Below, one piece after another: positions 44,206 to 52,556 of a DNA stretch of 64,000 bases. The notes under the pieces were generated by a model. The model searched no databases and was not told the origin of the DNA. It worked only from the letters and a program-made list of their open reading frames with translations. The translations under genes were made by a program, and so were the position numbers. Origin of the DNA: Rhizomicrobium sp. (GTDB lineage: Bacteria > Pseudomonadota > Alphaproteobacteria > Micropepsales > Micropepsaceae). The stretch is taken from positions 2,867,418 to 2,931,417 of the forward strand of contig JBBCGL010000001.1 of the NCBI GenBank assembly GCA_037200385.1, written 5' to 3'. Numbering within the stretch: position 1 is the stretch's first letter; the number at the start of each line of letters is the position of its first letter.

Positions 44206-45707
44206 CTCCTCTGGAATTCGGCGCTGGCGAGCAGCAAGGTCAGGCCCTGGGCGGGGCTTTGGGCGCGGGCGGTCGCCTGTTCCGTCGCGGGCGAAAACTG
44301 GGGTCCGAACAAATCCTTCCCCAATGCGATGGGATTCATCGTCGTCGAGGCGACGCGCTGCGCCGTCTGGCCGGCCCATTCGAAGCGCTTCCAGATGGCG
44401 TCCGCGCCCAGCCACTCGGCCTCGACATCGGGCCAGCCGTCCGGACCCGGCGGCCGATAGGGCGTCTGCCCCATGCTGCCGAAGGCGCGGAGCAGCGACG
44501 TGGCGTCGGCCTGAAACGCCGGCAAGGCCCGCGCCGCGGAGATCATGTACTCTTCGGGCGTCTTGAATTTTCGCGGTACCGGGTCGAAGCCCTCCGGACT
44601 CTGCACCAGGGCGGCACAAACCTCTTTCAGATCGCCATCGCTCTTTACGAAAGCCTCCGCCAGCCGCGCCACGGCGGCGGGCGGCGGATCGTCGGCGATG
44701 AAATGGCGCGCGAGCTTGGTCGCGATGAAATGCGCTGTCGCGGGGCGCCTCGCAAGGTCGTTCAGCACCGCCTCGCCCTGGTCGACGCCGCTTTGGCCAT
44801 AAACCTTTCCCATGATCGTCTGCGGTCCCGGTTCATGCCCCTCGTCGTCGAACTCGAAGAGGCCCCGGGCGTTGAGCCGGCCCTGCAGCACCAGCTTGTA
44901 GAGCGGCACGCGGGGCGGCGCGGCAATGGTCCAGCCGGTGAGAACGCGCGCGAAGCTGGTGACGTCGGCCTGGTCGTAGCCGCTGCGCACGCCGAGCGTC
45001 TGCAGCTCCAGGATCTCGCGCGCGAAATTCTCGTTGAGCCCGGCCTTCTGCGGCACGGCAAAGGCCTGCGGCGTCCTGGGCGCGCGCAGCGACGGATCCC
45101 GTCCCACCTTCGAGTTCGGACCGACCGAGCGGTAATTGTCGAGATAGAACAGCATCGCCGGATGCCGGGATGAGGCCAGCAGCATGTCGGCGAAACGGCC
45201 CGTCACATGGGGACGGATCGCATCGCGCTCGAAGGATGGCGGCATCGTGATGGCGCCGGCCTTGGCGCCGGAGACGACGAAATGATTGCTCCAGAAATGC
45301 ACCAGGCGCTCGAAGAACGGCCGGTCGGTCGCGACGGCGGCGTCGAAGCGGGCCTTCACCGCCGTGGCGTAACGCGGCAGGAAGGCCTTCACGTATTCGC
45401 GCTCGATGCTGAAGCCGTTGTCGCGGGACATGCCGCCGGCCGCCGGCGCAACGCCCCCCGGCGGCGTCTGCGCATACGGATCCATGCCCTGTGCCTTCGC
45501 TTCGGTCGCGATCTGGCGGAGCCATTTGAAGAAGGCGCTCATGTCGTCGACGGTGGACGGCAAGGCGCGCAGAGGTACCGGAAGTTCCGTCTCGGGCGCG
45601 AGCTGAGCCATCAGCCAGCCTTTGGGATCGGAGGAGATGGCGGCCACCTCCGCTGGCCGGGCGCCCAAACCGAAGCGATTGGCGGCGATCACTCCTGCAA
45701 TCGACAT
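44202..45707 (-). CDS. DUF1800 family protein
   Basis: A 501-residue protein matching DUF1800: the N-terminal NRFGLGARPAEV motif, the middle NENFAREILELQTLGV segment, and SYDQ-like DVTSFARVLTGWTI. The family is predicted to be exported and is found as partner of DUF1501. It is the first gene of the pair, lying 178 bp from the tRNA-Gly gene on the other strand. Confidence 0.9.
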   Translation of the reverse strand: MSIAGVIAANRFGLGARPAEVAAISSDPKGWLMAQLAPETELPVPLRALPSTVDDMSAFFKWLRQIATEAKAQGMDPYAQTPPGGVAPAAGGMSRDNGFSIEREYVKAFLPRYATAVKARFDAAVATDRPFFERLVHFWSNHFVVSGAKAGAITMPPSFERDAIRPHVTGRFADMLLASSRHPAMLFYLDNYRSVGPNSKVGRDPSLRAPRTPQAFAVPQKAGLNENFAREILELQTLGVRSGYDQADVTSFARVLTGWTIAAPPRVPLYKLVLQGRLNARGLFEFDDEGHEPGPQTIMGKVYGQSGVDQGEAVLNDLARRPATAHFIATKLARHFIADDPPPAAVARLAEAFVKSDGDLKEVCAALVQSPEGFDPVPRKFKTPEEYMISAARALPAFQADATSLLRAFGSMGQTPYRPPGPDGWPDVEAEWLGADAIWKRFEWAGQTAQRVASTTMNPIALGKDLFGPQFSPATEQATARAQSPAQGLTLLLASAEFQRR

Positions 45708-45884
45708 GAACCGGACCTTCCCTATGCCGGTTGAACGCGGCCCGGCGGCGCCTCCGGCGCACCCGGCTCCCGGTTTGGGCCCGATATGTTAATTAAGGTG
45801 ATCGCGGGCGGGCTGGGGCAACGCGGCACAAACCGGCTTGAATCCGGCGCCCGGCTAGGCCATAACCGCCGCCCAACTTGGATC

Positions 45885-45959
45885 GCGGGCGTAGCTCAGG
45901 GGTAGAGCATAACCTTGCCAAGGTTAGGGTCGACGGTTCGAATCCGTTCGCCCGCTCCA
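45885..45959 (+). tRNA. tRNA-Gly (GCC), integration site of the satellite element
   Basis: A 75-base gene starting GCGGGCGTAGCTCAGGGGTA and ending with encoded CCA. The anticodon arm AACCT-TGCCAA-GGTT has anticodon GCC. All stems pair. The part from the anticodon stem onward (from 45911) lies within the integrated element: a second copy of the 3' half, with a different T arm, lies at 52706-52754. The element therefore supplied a replacement 3' end that keeps the tRNA functional. Confidence 0.95.
45911..45932 (+). repeat. attL: 22-bp direct repeat in tRNA-Gly
   Basis: The 22 bases, beginning AACCTTGCCAAGGTTAGGG, are identical to 52706-52727. The repeat spans the anticodon stem-loop, the usual crossover position for tyrosine integrases using tRNA genes. 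Beyond the core the two copies differ in the T arm and become identical again over TCGCCCGCTCCAGGTTTTT. Confidence 0.88.
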
Positions 45960-46027
45960 GGTTTTTTTAAGAAAAATCAATATCTTATTTCGAAAGTTCG
46001 CTGGGCAACCGGCGAAGCCTTTTGCCC

Positions 46028-46049
46028 CAAGGTAAGCACTGGGTAAGCG
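46028..46049 (+). repeat. Integrase arm-type site, left
   Basis: This contains two direct GGTAAGC motifs (GGTAAGCAC and GGGTAAGC) 10-11 bp apart. An almost identical 22-bp block, same strand, lies at 52557-52578 just inside the other end. Paired repeats at both ends of an element, near att and int, are typical arm-type binding sites for a tyrosine integrase or its excisionase. Confidence 0.6.
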
Positions 46050-46141
46050 GCCGGAGCAATTTCATCTCAGGGATGGCTTAGCGGATTGTGGCGGGCCGCT
46101 CGGATACTAGCACCGAAGGGCCTGCCATCGGCCTCAAGCCG

Positions 46142-46372
46142 TCACTTGGACCGTGCGCGTCTGGGTGTTTGTTTCAGCAATTCCACCGCCTCTACCCCAA
46201 AGACATCAGCCAGCTTGCCAATTATCTCAAGCCCGGCATAGGTCGCGCCAGTTTCCAGCTTTGAAACGTAGGTCCGGTTGATCGCGGCTGCGTCGGCAAG
46301 TGCTTCTTGCGACAGCCCGTTTGCGTGCCGCAGACGGCGGAGGTTCGCTGCGAATACGCCCCGGAGGTCCAT
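46142..46372 (-). CDS. Cro/C1-type helix-turn-helix repressor
   Basis: A 76-residue protein from the ATG at 46372; a TTG at 46390 gives 82 residues. It consists almost only of an XRE/C1-type HTH: LRRLRHANGLSQEALADAAA, then NRTYVSKLETG as recognition helix. There is no peptidase or ligand domain. A 9-bp inverted repeat lies 18 bp upstream, so it is probably a self-controlled switch repressor of the element and of the divergent lipoprotein gene. Its relation to PICI master repressors (Stl) is by position only. Confidence 0.85.
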   Translation of the reverse strand: MDLRGVFAANLRRLRHANGLSQEALADAAAINRTYVSKLETGATYAGLEIIGKLADVFGVEAVELLKQTPRRARSK

Positions 46373-46390
46373 CCGGGAACGGAGAAACAA

Positions 46391-46423
46391 TGTTGCTTTT
46401 ACGGCAACCGCTTTAAAGCAACA
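46391..46423. promoter_or_regulatory. Operator for the element's repressor
   Basis: The perfect 9-bp inverted arms TGTTGCTTT (46391-46399) and AAAGCAACA (46415-46423) are 15 bp apart. The right arm overlaps a 10-bp palindrome, GCTTTAAAGC (46410-46419). The cluster sits between the repressor gene and the divergent lipoprotein gene, as expected for a C1-type dimer control region. Confidence 0.6.
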
Positions 46424-46486
46424 AAGTGTTTACCCGCATGGCGTTAAATCGCCGCCAGTGGCGACCATGGCTGCTCGGAGGCCTTC

Positions 46487-47065
46487 ATGCGCATTTCTCA
46501 TCTGATGGCTGCGCTACTCCTTGCGGGCTGCGCCCCAAGGTACACGTGGGACAACCCTAGCCTTGCGCCAGGCCTCGCAGATCGCCAGCGCGCCATCGAC
46601 TCGGCAGAATGCACAGCAACCGCGATGCGTGCGATTCCGCTGCCTGACCTGCCAGCGATCTCCACGACCGCGCCGAGCGGATACACGGTGAGCGGAACCA
46701 CCACTTCGTATGGCCCGAGCGGTCAGGTGCAAAATGGCTATTACAGCGGCACAGTTAGTGGAGGCGGTGATGCGGCCCAAGCCGGCGCCAACGCTTACCT
46801 CCTGATGCAGGCAGGTTTTGCTCGCTCTGCTGCGGTTCGTGCGCAGGCCAATTATGCCGCTGCCTGCATGATGCGGCGCGGCTGGGTGAAGGAGAAACCC
46901 GGCGAGCAGCCCAGCGTGGCATCAACAGCCATGCCACAAGTGCCGGAGACTTTGGTGCCCGCGCAGCAGAGCAGCCCACCGTCGAACGATACATTGCAGC
47001 CGGTCGTTTCTGTCGAGCAGCCGTTTCAGAGCTTCGATGATTGGCGGTCTGGCAAGAGACATTGA
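46487..47065 (+). CDS. Predicted lipoprotein, cargo of the element
   Basis: A 192-residue protein with a lipoprotein signal peptide (MRISHLMAALLLAGC, lipidated Cys15). The mature part has a Gly/Ser/Tyr-rich stretch (about 65-100) and a Pro/Ser-rich tail. Three Cys residues and MMRRGWV (about 131-137) resemble small lipoproteins of other proteobacteria, but I do not recognise a family. It would sit in the outer or inner membrane. Carriage on a satellite suggests a host-benefit or surface-modification role, such as interfering with other phages (inference). Confidence 0.72.
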   Translation: MRISHLMAALLLAGCAPRYTWDNPSLAPGLADRQRAIDSAECTATAMRAIPLPDLPAISTTAPSGYTVSGTTTSYGPSGQVQNGYYSGTVSGGGDAAQAGANAYLLMQAGFARSAAVRAQANYAAACMMRRGWVKEKPGEQPSVASTAMPQVPETLVPAQQSSPPSNDTLQPVVSVEQPFQSFDDWRSGKRH

Positions 47066-47231
47066 CCCCGGTGATCGCTTGTCGGTGCGCAAAGTTCGAT
47101 TCCGCCACTATCGCGAGTATCGATCTTGCGGCGCCACATGGTTCTTTTTATCGAAGGTGTATCCCCGGTGGGGTGGGGGGTCCCTTTTCAGGGTCAGGGT
47201 GTCGCGGAGACGCGATTGAGAGGGCGAGGCG

Positions 47232-47630
47232 ATGGCACTGATACTTGCTACGCTTGGCAGCGGCCGGCCGCTAGCTAGGAAGGCAATCGGGACTGTAGTC
47301 GCCGCGCTTGCTTTGTGTGGAGCGACTGCGGGGTGGCCACAAGAGGCCTCACAGCGGTCCCATGTGCAAGAGCGCGTTGCAGCCCAGCGCTGTGAGGAGC
47401 AGGTAGCCATCTTGGACAAATACGACCCAAAAAAGAACGAAGTGGATGGGGTTCGCTTGCAAGAACGCGAGTTCTGGGGGCAATTCCAAAAGCAGCTAGA
47501 TGGAACCTACGCAACGTGTTTGCGAGCGTGTGGGCTGGCGCGTGAAGCGTATGTGAATGGGGACAGGGCAGCCATATACGCGTGGCGGCGCGAGTGCGGC
47601 ATGGGCACCGCGCGAAATTCCACGGGCTAG
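47232..47630 (+). CDS. Predicted secreted protein, cargo of the element
   Basis: A 132-residue protein. Residues 1-37 form a signal peptide-like region (VVAALALCGATAGWPQEASQ). The mature part has five Cys residues (in RCEEQ, CLRACG and RECG), which suggests disulfide bonds and a periplasmic location. GAGGCG precedes the ATG. No family recognised. It lies 166 bp after the lipoprotein gene on the same strand. Confidence 0.62.
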   Translation: MALILATLGSGRPLARKAIGTVVAALALCGATAGWPQEASQRSHVQERVAAQRCEEQVAILDKYDPKKNEVDGVRLQEREFWGQFQKQLDGTYATCLRACGLAREAYVNGDRAAIYAWRRECGMGTARNSTG

Positions 47631-47755
47631 ATGACAGGCTCCACATTTCTGCGTGGACCACTCGTGTCGCCAGCGAGCGAGAGGGTCCCAAAAGTTGGCA
47701 TTCCAAAGCTACCCCCTGAGAGACTGTCAGGCGCGCTATTTGCATGCTCGCTTCG

Positions 47756-48229
47756 CTATTCTTCACCGTCGGCCGTCGCCGTGACTTCCATTCCGACCAC
47801 TTCGATGTCGGTGGCTCGCTCCTGGGCATCCAGCCTCGCGAGTAGTTCTTCAATCCCGACATGTGCCGTCATAGTCATGGACCGGGTTGGGGTGGGGCCT
47901 AGCGACGAGCGATTCAAAATTTCTTGTGCGGCGGAGATGCGAGCGTTCGACGGTGCGTGATGGTCAGCACAGATTTCCAAAAGGGTGCTGAACGCCGCCA
48001 GCGCGGCCAAATCGAAACGAGCCTTGATTTCCCCAACGATGGCCTTGGAGATGCGTGGCGATCCCATGAGGAACGCGGCGGCATCTGCCGCGCTTTCCAA
48101 GGTCTCGGCATACCCGGCTCGCAAAGCAGCTTCGGCGGCATACTGCGGGCCGCCCATCTCGAAGATGGCCGCCACGAACGCACGTTCGCGGGGCTCGGAA
48201 AGGTTAGCGATTGTGAGCACTTTGCGCAT
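47756..48229 (-). CDS. Terminase small subunit-like protein (TerS)
   Basis: A 157-residue protein from the ATG at 48229. The segment AFVAAIFEMGGPQYAAEAAL-RAGYAET followed by AADAAAFLMGSPRISKAI matches the phage small-terminase HTH pattern, in which a 'NATQAAIRAGY' helix pair precedes a 'LL-x-NP-x-V-x-x-I' helix. The C-terminal acidic part would oligomerise or contact the large subunit. No TerL lies nearby. In PICI elements a private TerS redirects helper packaging to satellite DNA; that role is inferred. It lies downstream of the iterons. Confidence 0.75.
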   Translation of the reverse strand: MRKVLTIANLSEPRERAFVAAIFEMGGPQYAAEAALRAGYAETLESAADAAAFLMGSPRISKAIVGEIKARFDLAALAAFSTLLEICADHHAPSNARISAAQEILNRSSLGPTPTRSMTMTAHVGIEELLARLDAQERATDIEVVGMEVTATADGEE

Positions 48230-48300
48230 GTCTGCCTCTACTGATTGACAACACGGCGTGTGCCAGGCGAGCCCAAAGCGAGCCGAAGGCACGTGGGGGT

Positions 48301-48318
48301 GTGGGGGACACCCCCCAC
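48301..48318. other. GC-rich hairpin beside the iterons
   Basis: The arms GTGGGGG (48301-48307) and CCCCCAC (48312-48318) form a perfect 7-bp stem around ACAC. It lies 5 bp from the first iteron. There is no T-run, so it is not a simple terminator; it may be part of the replication origin or shield the terS message. Confidence 0.5.
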
Positions 48319-48323
48319 CGTGT

Positions 48324-48399
48324 TTTCGACTGCGTTTCGACCAAGTTTCGACGTTGCTTTCGACATAACTTTCGACACGTTTTCGACGTGCTTTTCGAC
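48324..48399 (+). repeat. Iteron array: seven TTTCGAC copies in helical phase (putative origin)
   Basis: TTTCGAC occurs in the same direction at 48324, 48335, 48346, 48358, 48370, 48381 and 48393. The spacings are 11, 11, 12, 12, 11 and 12 bp, which places every copy on one face of the helix. It lies directly after the primase/helicase stop at 48437 and is flanked by a hairpin. Such phased repeats are the hallmark of initiator binding in iteron origins, and PICI elements carry their origin just after rep. Confidence 0.78.
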
Positions 48400-48436
48400 A
48401 TTGGCTCTTGCTGTTGCGATGGTCCCGTTGGCGCAC

Positions 48437-50338
48437 CTACCCGTCGCTCTGAGCAACGGAGTTCTTGGCTGCAACGGCAAGCGCTATCGCTTCATTTTCA
48501 TCGGGCGGATAGAACCCAGCTGTCCGCCTGTTTCCGCCCTCCACGAAGCGCAATTCACCCGCGTCAACGGCCAACTCCAATTCCCGGCGCACGTCTTGTT
48601 TCGACGGACGCCGGCCTAAGACCTTGATCGCCTGCTTCATGACACCTTCGTTGATGTGCTGCTTGTTGCAAGCCATGTGCTTACGCGCGGCGTCCTTCGC
48701 GCCCTCAATGCATGCCCGGTGGAACGCGGCGCCTAGACCGTCGGCCGGCTGCGGCGGGGGCAAATCCATGATTGTGCTACCGCAAAACCAAAGTCGCTTT
48801 TCTGCTTGCGCCCCATAATTGCTCTTGGCGACCGAGAGGCGGCGCGGCGGAGAACCATCTATAGGGTCGCCAGCCTCGCGCCCGGTAATTTCCAGTGTGA
48901 GGCGTTGCCGCACAGCGTTGTTGAAGGCGGTCGAGCCGCTGTAATGCGAGCCGTCCTGCATCGACGCTTTCGACGGATGGGCGAGAACTAGGACGGTCGC
49001 CCGGTAATCACGACAAAGACCGCCGAGCACCTGCTTTAGCGCCGCGTTGACCGGGAGCCGCAGGCTTTCATTCATCGCAAATAGGTCCGCCAGGCTATCG
49101 AGTATCACGAAGGCCGGCGCGCCGCATGACGCCAGCTCAGCACGCAAAGCGTGGAGGCGAGGTAACTCGGTCACGCTGCCATTGTCGTCAACTCGTGCGA
49201 GCAGTACTTCTCCCGCTGGCTGGCACCATAGCTTCATGGGCAATATGGGAAGCGTGTTCACATGACCTTCGCTCAGGATTGCCTTCGCCCGCATTTGCAC
49301 CTGCGCAGGGCCATCTTCGGCAAAGAGAGCGAGCACCGGCGTCTGCATGGTCGCCTTGCCAAAAAGGAGCTTGCCCGCGGCGGCTGCCAGCGCGACATGA
49401 AGCGCGAGCAGTGATTTGCCTGAGCCTCCATCTCCGAACAGCAAGTTTACTTCACCTTTGAGCACGAACTGATCCCATACCCACTCCGTGGGCGGATACG
49501 GCGTATCCAGCAATTGCGCGAGCGTCACCGGCGCCTCGAAAGTGTCGAGGCCCTTCACCGGACGCGTTTCGGGTGAACTGAGAAGCGCAACGAAGGACCT
49601 TGCGCCGTGGGCAGCGAGGAAGTCATCCAATCCCTGCTTCCGGCCCTCTGCCGTATGTGGAATTGCTACCTCGTAGATCCTGGCACCTTCGGCAAGCAAG
49701 AGCATCGCGAGTCTGTCTGTTGCCGCGCGCGCTTCTGGCTTATGGGTTACATCCGAATCGAACGCAAAGAAAATTCGTCGGCCCTTCAGCACAACGGCGG
49801 CGAGGTCAGGATGGAGTCTCCCCTCCAGTTGTCCGCAATCCACGCCCGTGATGGACACAACGGGGATCGGCATGTCGTGATCGCATATCGCGCCAGCAAG
49901 CGAGCGTGTTTCACCTTCTGTCAGAACCAAATCGACGCCGGGATCAGCGAGAACGGCCGCCCAATCCACCGCGGGGTGCGGGGCGAAGTAGACGCGCACG
50001 CCACTGTTGCGTGGTTGCAGGAATTTTGGCGCCCCTGGCGATTGGGGTCCCAAGGGTCGAACTCGCTGGAACGCGCAAGCGCACCCTCGTTCATCGGTGA
50101 ACATCATCGGTTCGCCGGTATTCGGATCGAAGAACCGAAAAACGAGAGCAGGACCGCGCGGAAAGATCGGATCGATCGCGCGAGCGCTCGGCACAATATC
50201 ACCACCGGCAATCTCAAATTGCTTAAGCGTGATCCCGCGTGCAATGAGATATTCACGCGCCACCCGCCTGTAAGGAGGTTCATTGGCTTGGCGCGCGGAT
50301 GCCGGCGCGCGGGCCACGGCTTGGGTCAGTGCAACCAT
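48437..50338 (-). CDS. TOPRIM primase - AAA helicase replication protein (pri-rep)
   Basis: A 633-residue protein. Residues about 20-250 form a DUF3854/TOPRIM-like primase region with LTEGETRSLAG (Glu141) and the FAFDSD acidic motif (194-196). Residues about 270-500 form a RepA/RecA-type AAA domain with Walker A GDGGSGKS (302-309) and Walker B FVILDSLADL. The C-terminal 100 residues look like a winged-helix DNA-binding part (RPSKQDVRRELELAVDAGEL). It probably opens and primes the iteron origin located just behind it. It follows the small unknown gene by 6 bp. Confidence 0.85.
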   Translation of the reverse strand: MVALTQAVARAPASARQANEPPYRRVAREYLIARGITLKQFEIAGGDIVPSARAIDPIFPRGPALVFRFFDPNTGEPMMFTDERGCACAFQRVRPLGPQSPGAPKFLQPRNSGVRVYFAPHPAVDWAAVLADPGVDLVLTEGETRSLAGAICDHDMPIPVVSITGVDCGQLEGRLHPDLAAVVLKGRRIFFAFDSDVTHKPEARAATDRLAMLLLAEGARIYEVAIPHTAEGRKQGLDDFLAAHGARSFVALLSSPETRPVKGLDTFEAPVTLAQLLDTPYPPTEWVWDQFVLKGEVNLLFGDGGSGKSLLALHVALAAAAGKLLFGKATMQTPVLALFAEDGPAQVQMRAKAILSEGHVNTLPILPMKLWCQPAGEVLLARVDDNGSVTELPRLHALRAELASCGAPAFVILDSLADLFAMNESLRLPVNAALKQVLGGLCRDYRATVLVLAHPSKASMQDGSHYSGSTAFNNAVRQRLTLEITGREAGDPIDGSPPRRLSVAKSNYGAQAEKRLWFCGSTIMDLPPPQPADGLGAAFHRACIEGAKDAARKHMACNKQHINEGVMKQAIKVLGRRPSKQDVRRELELAVDAGELRFVEGGNRRTAGFYPPDENEAIALAVAAKNSVAQSDG

Positions 50339-50344
50339 GACACG

Positions 50345-50746
50345 TCATTCCAGTGATCGCCGGCGCGCATGGAGTGCTCCAACGCTGCCGACAACGAAAT
50401 TGAGTTCTCTGTTGGTAAGCTCGCGACGCTCCGAATCAAGCAGCCAGCGGCGCGCAAACGGCCGCCCCGCCTTTTTGAAGGCAAGAACGTCAATTCTTCT
50501 CCAGCCGACACATCTTCCGGTCGCTATCGAAACGATTTCTCCGGCGCGCGGTCCATCCACTACGACCGCGAACTGCCCATTGATGAGCCGCATGAGCTGC
50601 GCATGCCTTTCGGTTTTGTCCTTGAGCACCGCCGCTTGGTAATCAGGTCCGCCGGTCAACCAAAGCACCCGCTGGAGCTGTTCCAATTGCTTGAGCTTGG
50701 ATTTACTCACAGCGTGCTCCCGACTTTGAAAGTGCGCGGAAGCCAT
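50345..50746 (-). CDS. Unknown protein of the element, between alpA-like and pri-rep genes
   Basis: A 133-residue basic protein with a coiled start (SKSKLKQLEQLQRVLWLT) and a strand-like middle (FAVVVDGPRAGEIVSIATGR). It has no signal peptide or known motif I recognise. Its place, upstream of and 6 bp from the replication gene, is that of small regulatory or replication partners in PICI-type elements. Confidence 0.62.
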   Translation of the reverse strand: MASAHFQSREHAVSKSKLKQLEQLQRVLWLTGGPDYQAAVLKDKTERHAQLMRLINGQFAVVVDGPRAGEIVSIATGRCVGWRRIDVLAFKKAGRPFARRWLLDSERRELTNRELNFVVGSVGALHARRRSLE

Positions 50747-50781
50747 CTCCCTGTGCGGCGCTCGGCGCCGTCTGGCCTATG

Positions 50782-51009
50782 TCAGACATCGGCGTATTCT
50801 GCCGTGCTGGCGTGTTTATGGGCGTCGAGCCAGGTATCCAGGTCGCTCGGGTGATACCGGACCTTCCGACCAAGTTTGAGAAATCGAGGGCCACCGCCAA
50901 AGCAGCGAAGTTTTGCGAGGTGTTGGGGACGAAGGCCAACATAGTCGCCCGCCGCGGTCGGATCGAGAAGCTGCACAGCATGCAGCTTTGATTTAGGAAA
51001 TTCAGGCAT
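50782..51009 (-). CDS. alpA: AlpA/Xis-like helix-turn-helix protein
   Basis: A 75-residue MerR-like HTH protein. The motif TAAGDYVGLRPQHLAKLR, then GPRFLKLGRKVRYHPSDLDTWL, is the AlpA/excisionase fold (HTH_17). In P4 and in Gram-negative PICIs, AlpA controls integrase expression and excision. The gene is 274 bp from the integrase gene start side and 35 bp before the unknown gene. Confidence 0.85.
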   Translation of the reverse strand: MPEFPKSKLHAVQLLDPTAAGDYVGLRPQHLAKLRCFGGGPRFLKLGRKVRYHPSDLDTWLDAHKHASTAEYADV

Positions 51010-51283
51010 TGGAACACTCCCCAGAGCAGCGCGCAGATTGCCGCGTGCTCCACGTTGAACGACTGGGTTTGGAGCGTTCTTCCGAGAACTTCGGTAGCGT
51101 CCACGTTCCTTTGGGACGAAGGGTGTTCTTGCCTAAGCGCGCTACACCGGAAGCGGACGGCACCTTCTAGCACCGTAGTACATCGAAGTACCGCGCCAAT
51201 GTAAGAGCGAAATTTGTCGCCATGTCAAGGTCGTTGGAGTTCGGTGGCACGATCCGGTAGCAGCGAGCGGTATCTGGGCGCCG

Positions 51284-52549
51284 CTATCCGAAACGGAGCA
51301 CGGTCCCCACTTCATCGGTGCCATCGAGCGCGTTGGCGAGCGACACCGCGATACGGTCGGCGGCGGCGATTAGCGCGGGATCAGGTGCAGTCGCATAGCG
51401 GCCCGTGATTCCCCGCTTCGCATGACCGAGCAGTGCGCCGATAATTAGGTCGGAATAGCCCAATTCGGTCGCCGCGCTGGCGAACCAATGGCGTAACCCG
51501 TGAAGAGTCACGCCTTCCAGCTTGGCGCGCTCAGCGGTGCGCTTCCATATATGAGGTAGACCGACTAGGTGCCCGGCCTTGGATGCCGTGGCAAAAACAA
51601 AGTCATCGGACTTCGCGCCGTCGGGCTTCACACTAGCCAAGTGAGCAAGCGCGCTACGGCCTAACGCCCGAACCTGCTTTCCACTTTTGGTGTCATCGAA
51701 CCGCGTGCAACGCGCGCCTACGTCAATCATACCCCACTTAAGTGTCAGCGCCTCCATGCGGCGAAAGCCAGTGAGCAAGAGCAAGCGGATCGCAGCAAGA
51801 CCTTTGACGTTCTCATCTTCGTTGGCCGCCGCGCGCATGGCATTGCCCAAGGCTTTGACCTTTTCGAACGAAAATGGAGGTGCTGCCGCTTGGTCCTTGG
51901 GTCGCTTGATTCCCCGCACGGGATTCTTCGCAAGAGCGCCATCGCGAACAGCGCGCTCCAGGATCGTGCCCAGCATGCCTAACGTCCGCGAGGCCACGCC
52001 GGGACCGCCCTTGGCCACGCCACCTTTGGGACGCTTTGTCTTGTTAATGTCGGCAGACTTTGGACGCGGCGCGACGCTCTTTCCAGCCATCACGTCGCGC
52101 AGGAATTTTTCCATGTCCGCATGCGTGAGACTGGCGACGGCACGGCTGCCCAAAAGCGGCTTTACGTGGCGTTCGACCCGGCTTGCATCCATCAGCAACG
52201 TGCTGGCTTTAATGCGCCCCTTGCCGGCCGCTAGATATTCGTCGCAGAGCTGGGCAACAGTCACGGCCGTTCTCGCCGCTCCCCGCTCATGCGCGGGATC
52301 GGCCCCGTCAGAAATCGCAACAAACAGTCTGGTGGCCTTCTTGCGGGCCTCCTTGGGCGTGAACTTCGAGAAGGCGCCGATGGTGTAACGGCGACTTCGG
52401 CCATGCTTGTTGCGGTACTGGATCAGCCACGACCTTGCACCCGACGGCTTTACCCGGACGCCAAAGCCCGCCAGTTCCTCATCAAAGACCACCTGATCAG
52501 TCTGGGACGGCTTTATGTCGTTCACGGCACGTTTTGTTAGCTTGACCAT
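51284..52549 (-). CDS. int: Tyrosine-recombinase integrase (P4-type)
   Basis: A 421-residue integrase. The N-terminal DUF4102-like part (LTKRAVNDIKPSQTDQVVFD) marks P4-type integrases. The catalytic residues are Arg263 (TGFRRME), His350 and Arg353 (HGLR), His376 (LLGH) and Tyr385 (GRYA). It lies next to attR, with a paired arm-type site 7 bp beyond its start. It would insert the element into the tRNA-Gly anticodon arm. Confidence 0.94.
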   Translation of the reverse strand: MVKLTKRAVNDIKPSQTDQVVFDEELAGFGVRVKPSGARSWLIQYRNKHGRSRRYTIGAFSKFTPKEARKKATRLFVAISDGADPAHERGAARTAVTVAQLCDEYLAAGKGRIKASTLLMDASRVERHVKPLLGSRAVASLTHADMEKFLRDVMAGKSVAPRPKSADINKTKRPKGGVAKGGPGVASRTLGMLGTILERAVRDGALAKNPVRGIKRPKDQAAAPPFSFEKVKALGNAMRAAANEDENVKGLAAIRLLLLTGFRRMEALTLKWGMIDVGARCTRFDDTKSGKQVRALGRSALAHLASVKPDGAKSDDFVFATASKAGHLVGLPHIWKRTAERAKLEGVTLHGLRHWFASAATELGYSDLIIGALLGHAKRGITGRYATAPDPALIAAADRIAVSLANALDGTDEVGTVLRFG

Positions 52550-52556
52550 CCGCCCT

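Noticed and set aside
48230-48436. N-terminal extension of the TerS-like protein, or a separate small gene, covering the TTTCGAC repeats
   Set aside because: Reading through the repeats gives low-complexity Lys/Glu/Ser/Val sequence, and the 11/12-bp spacing does not keep a codon frame. The ATG at 48229 starts the family-like sequence.
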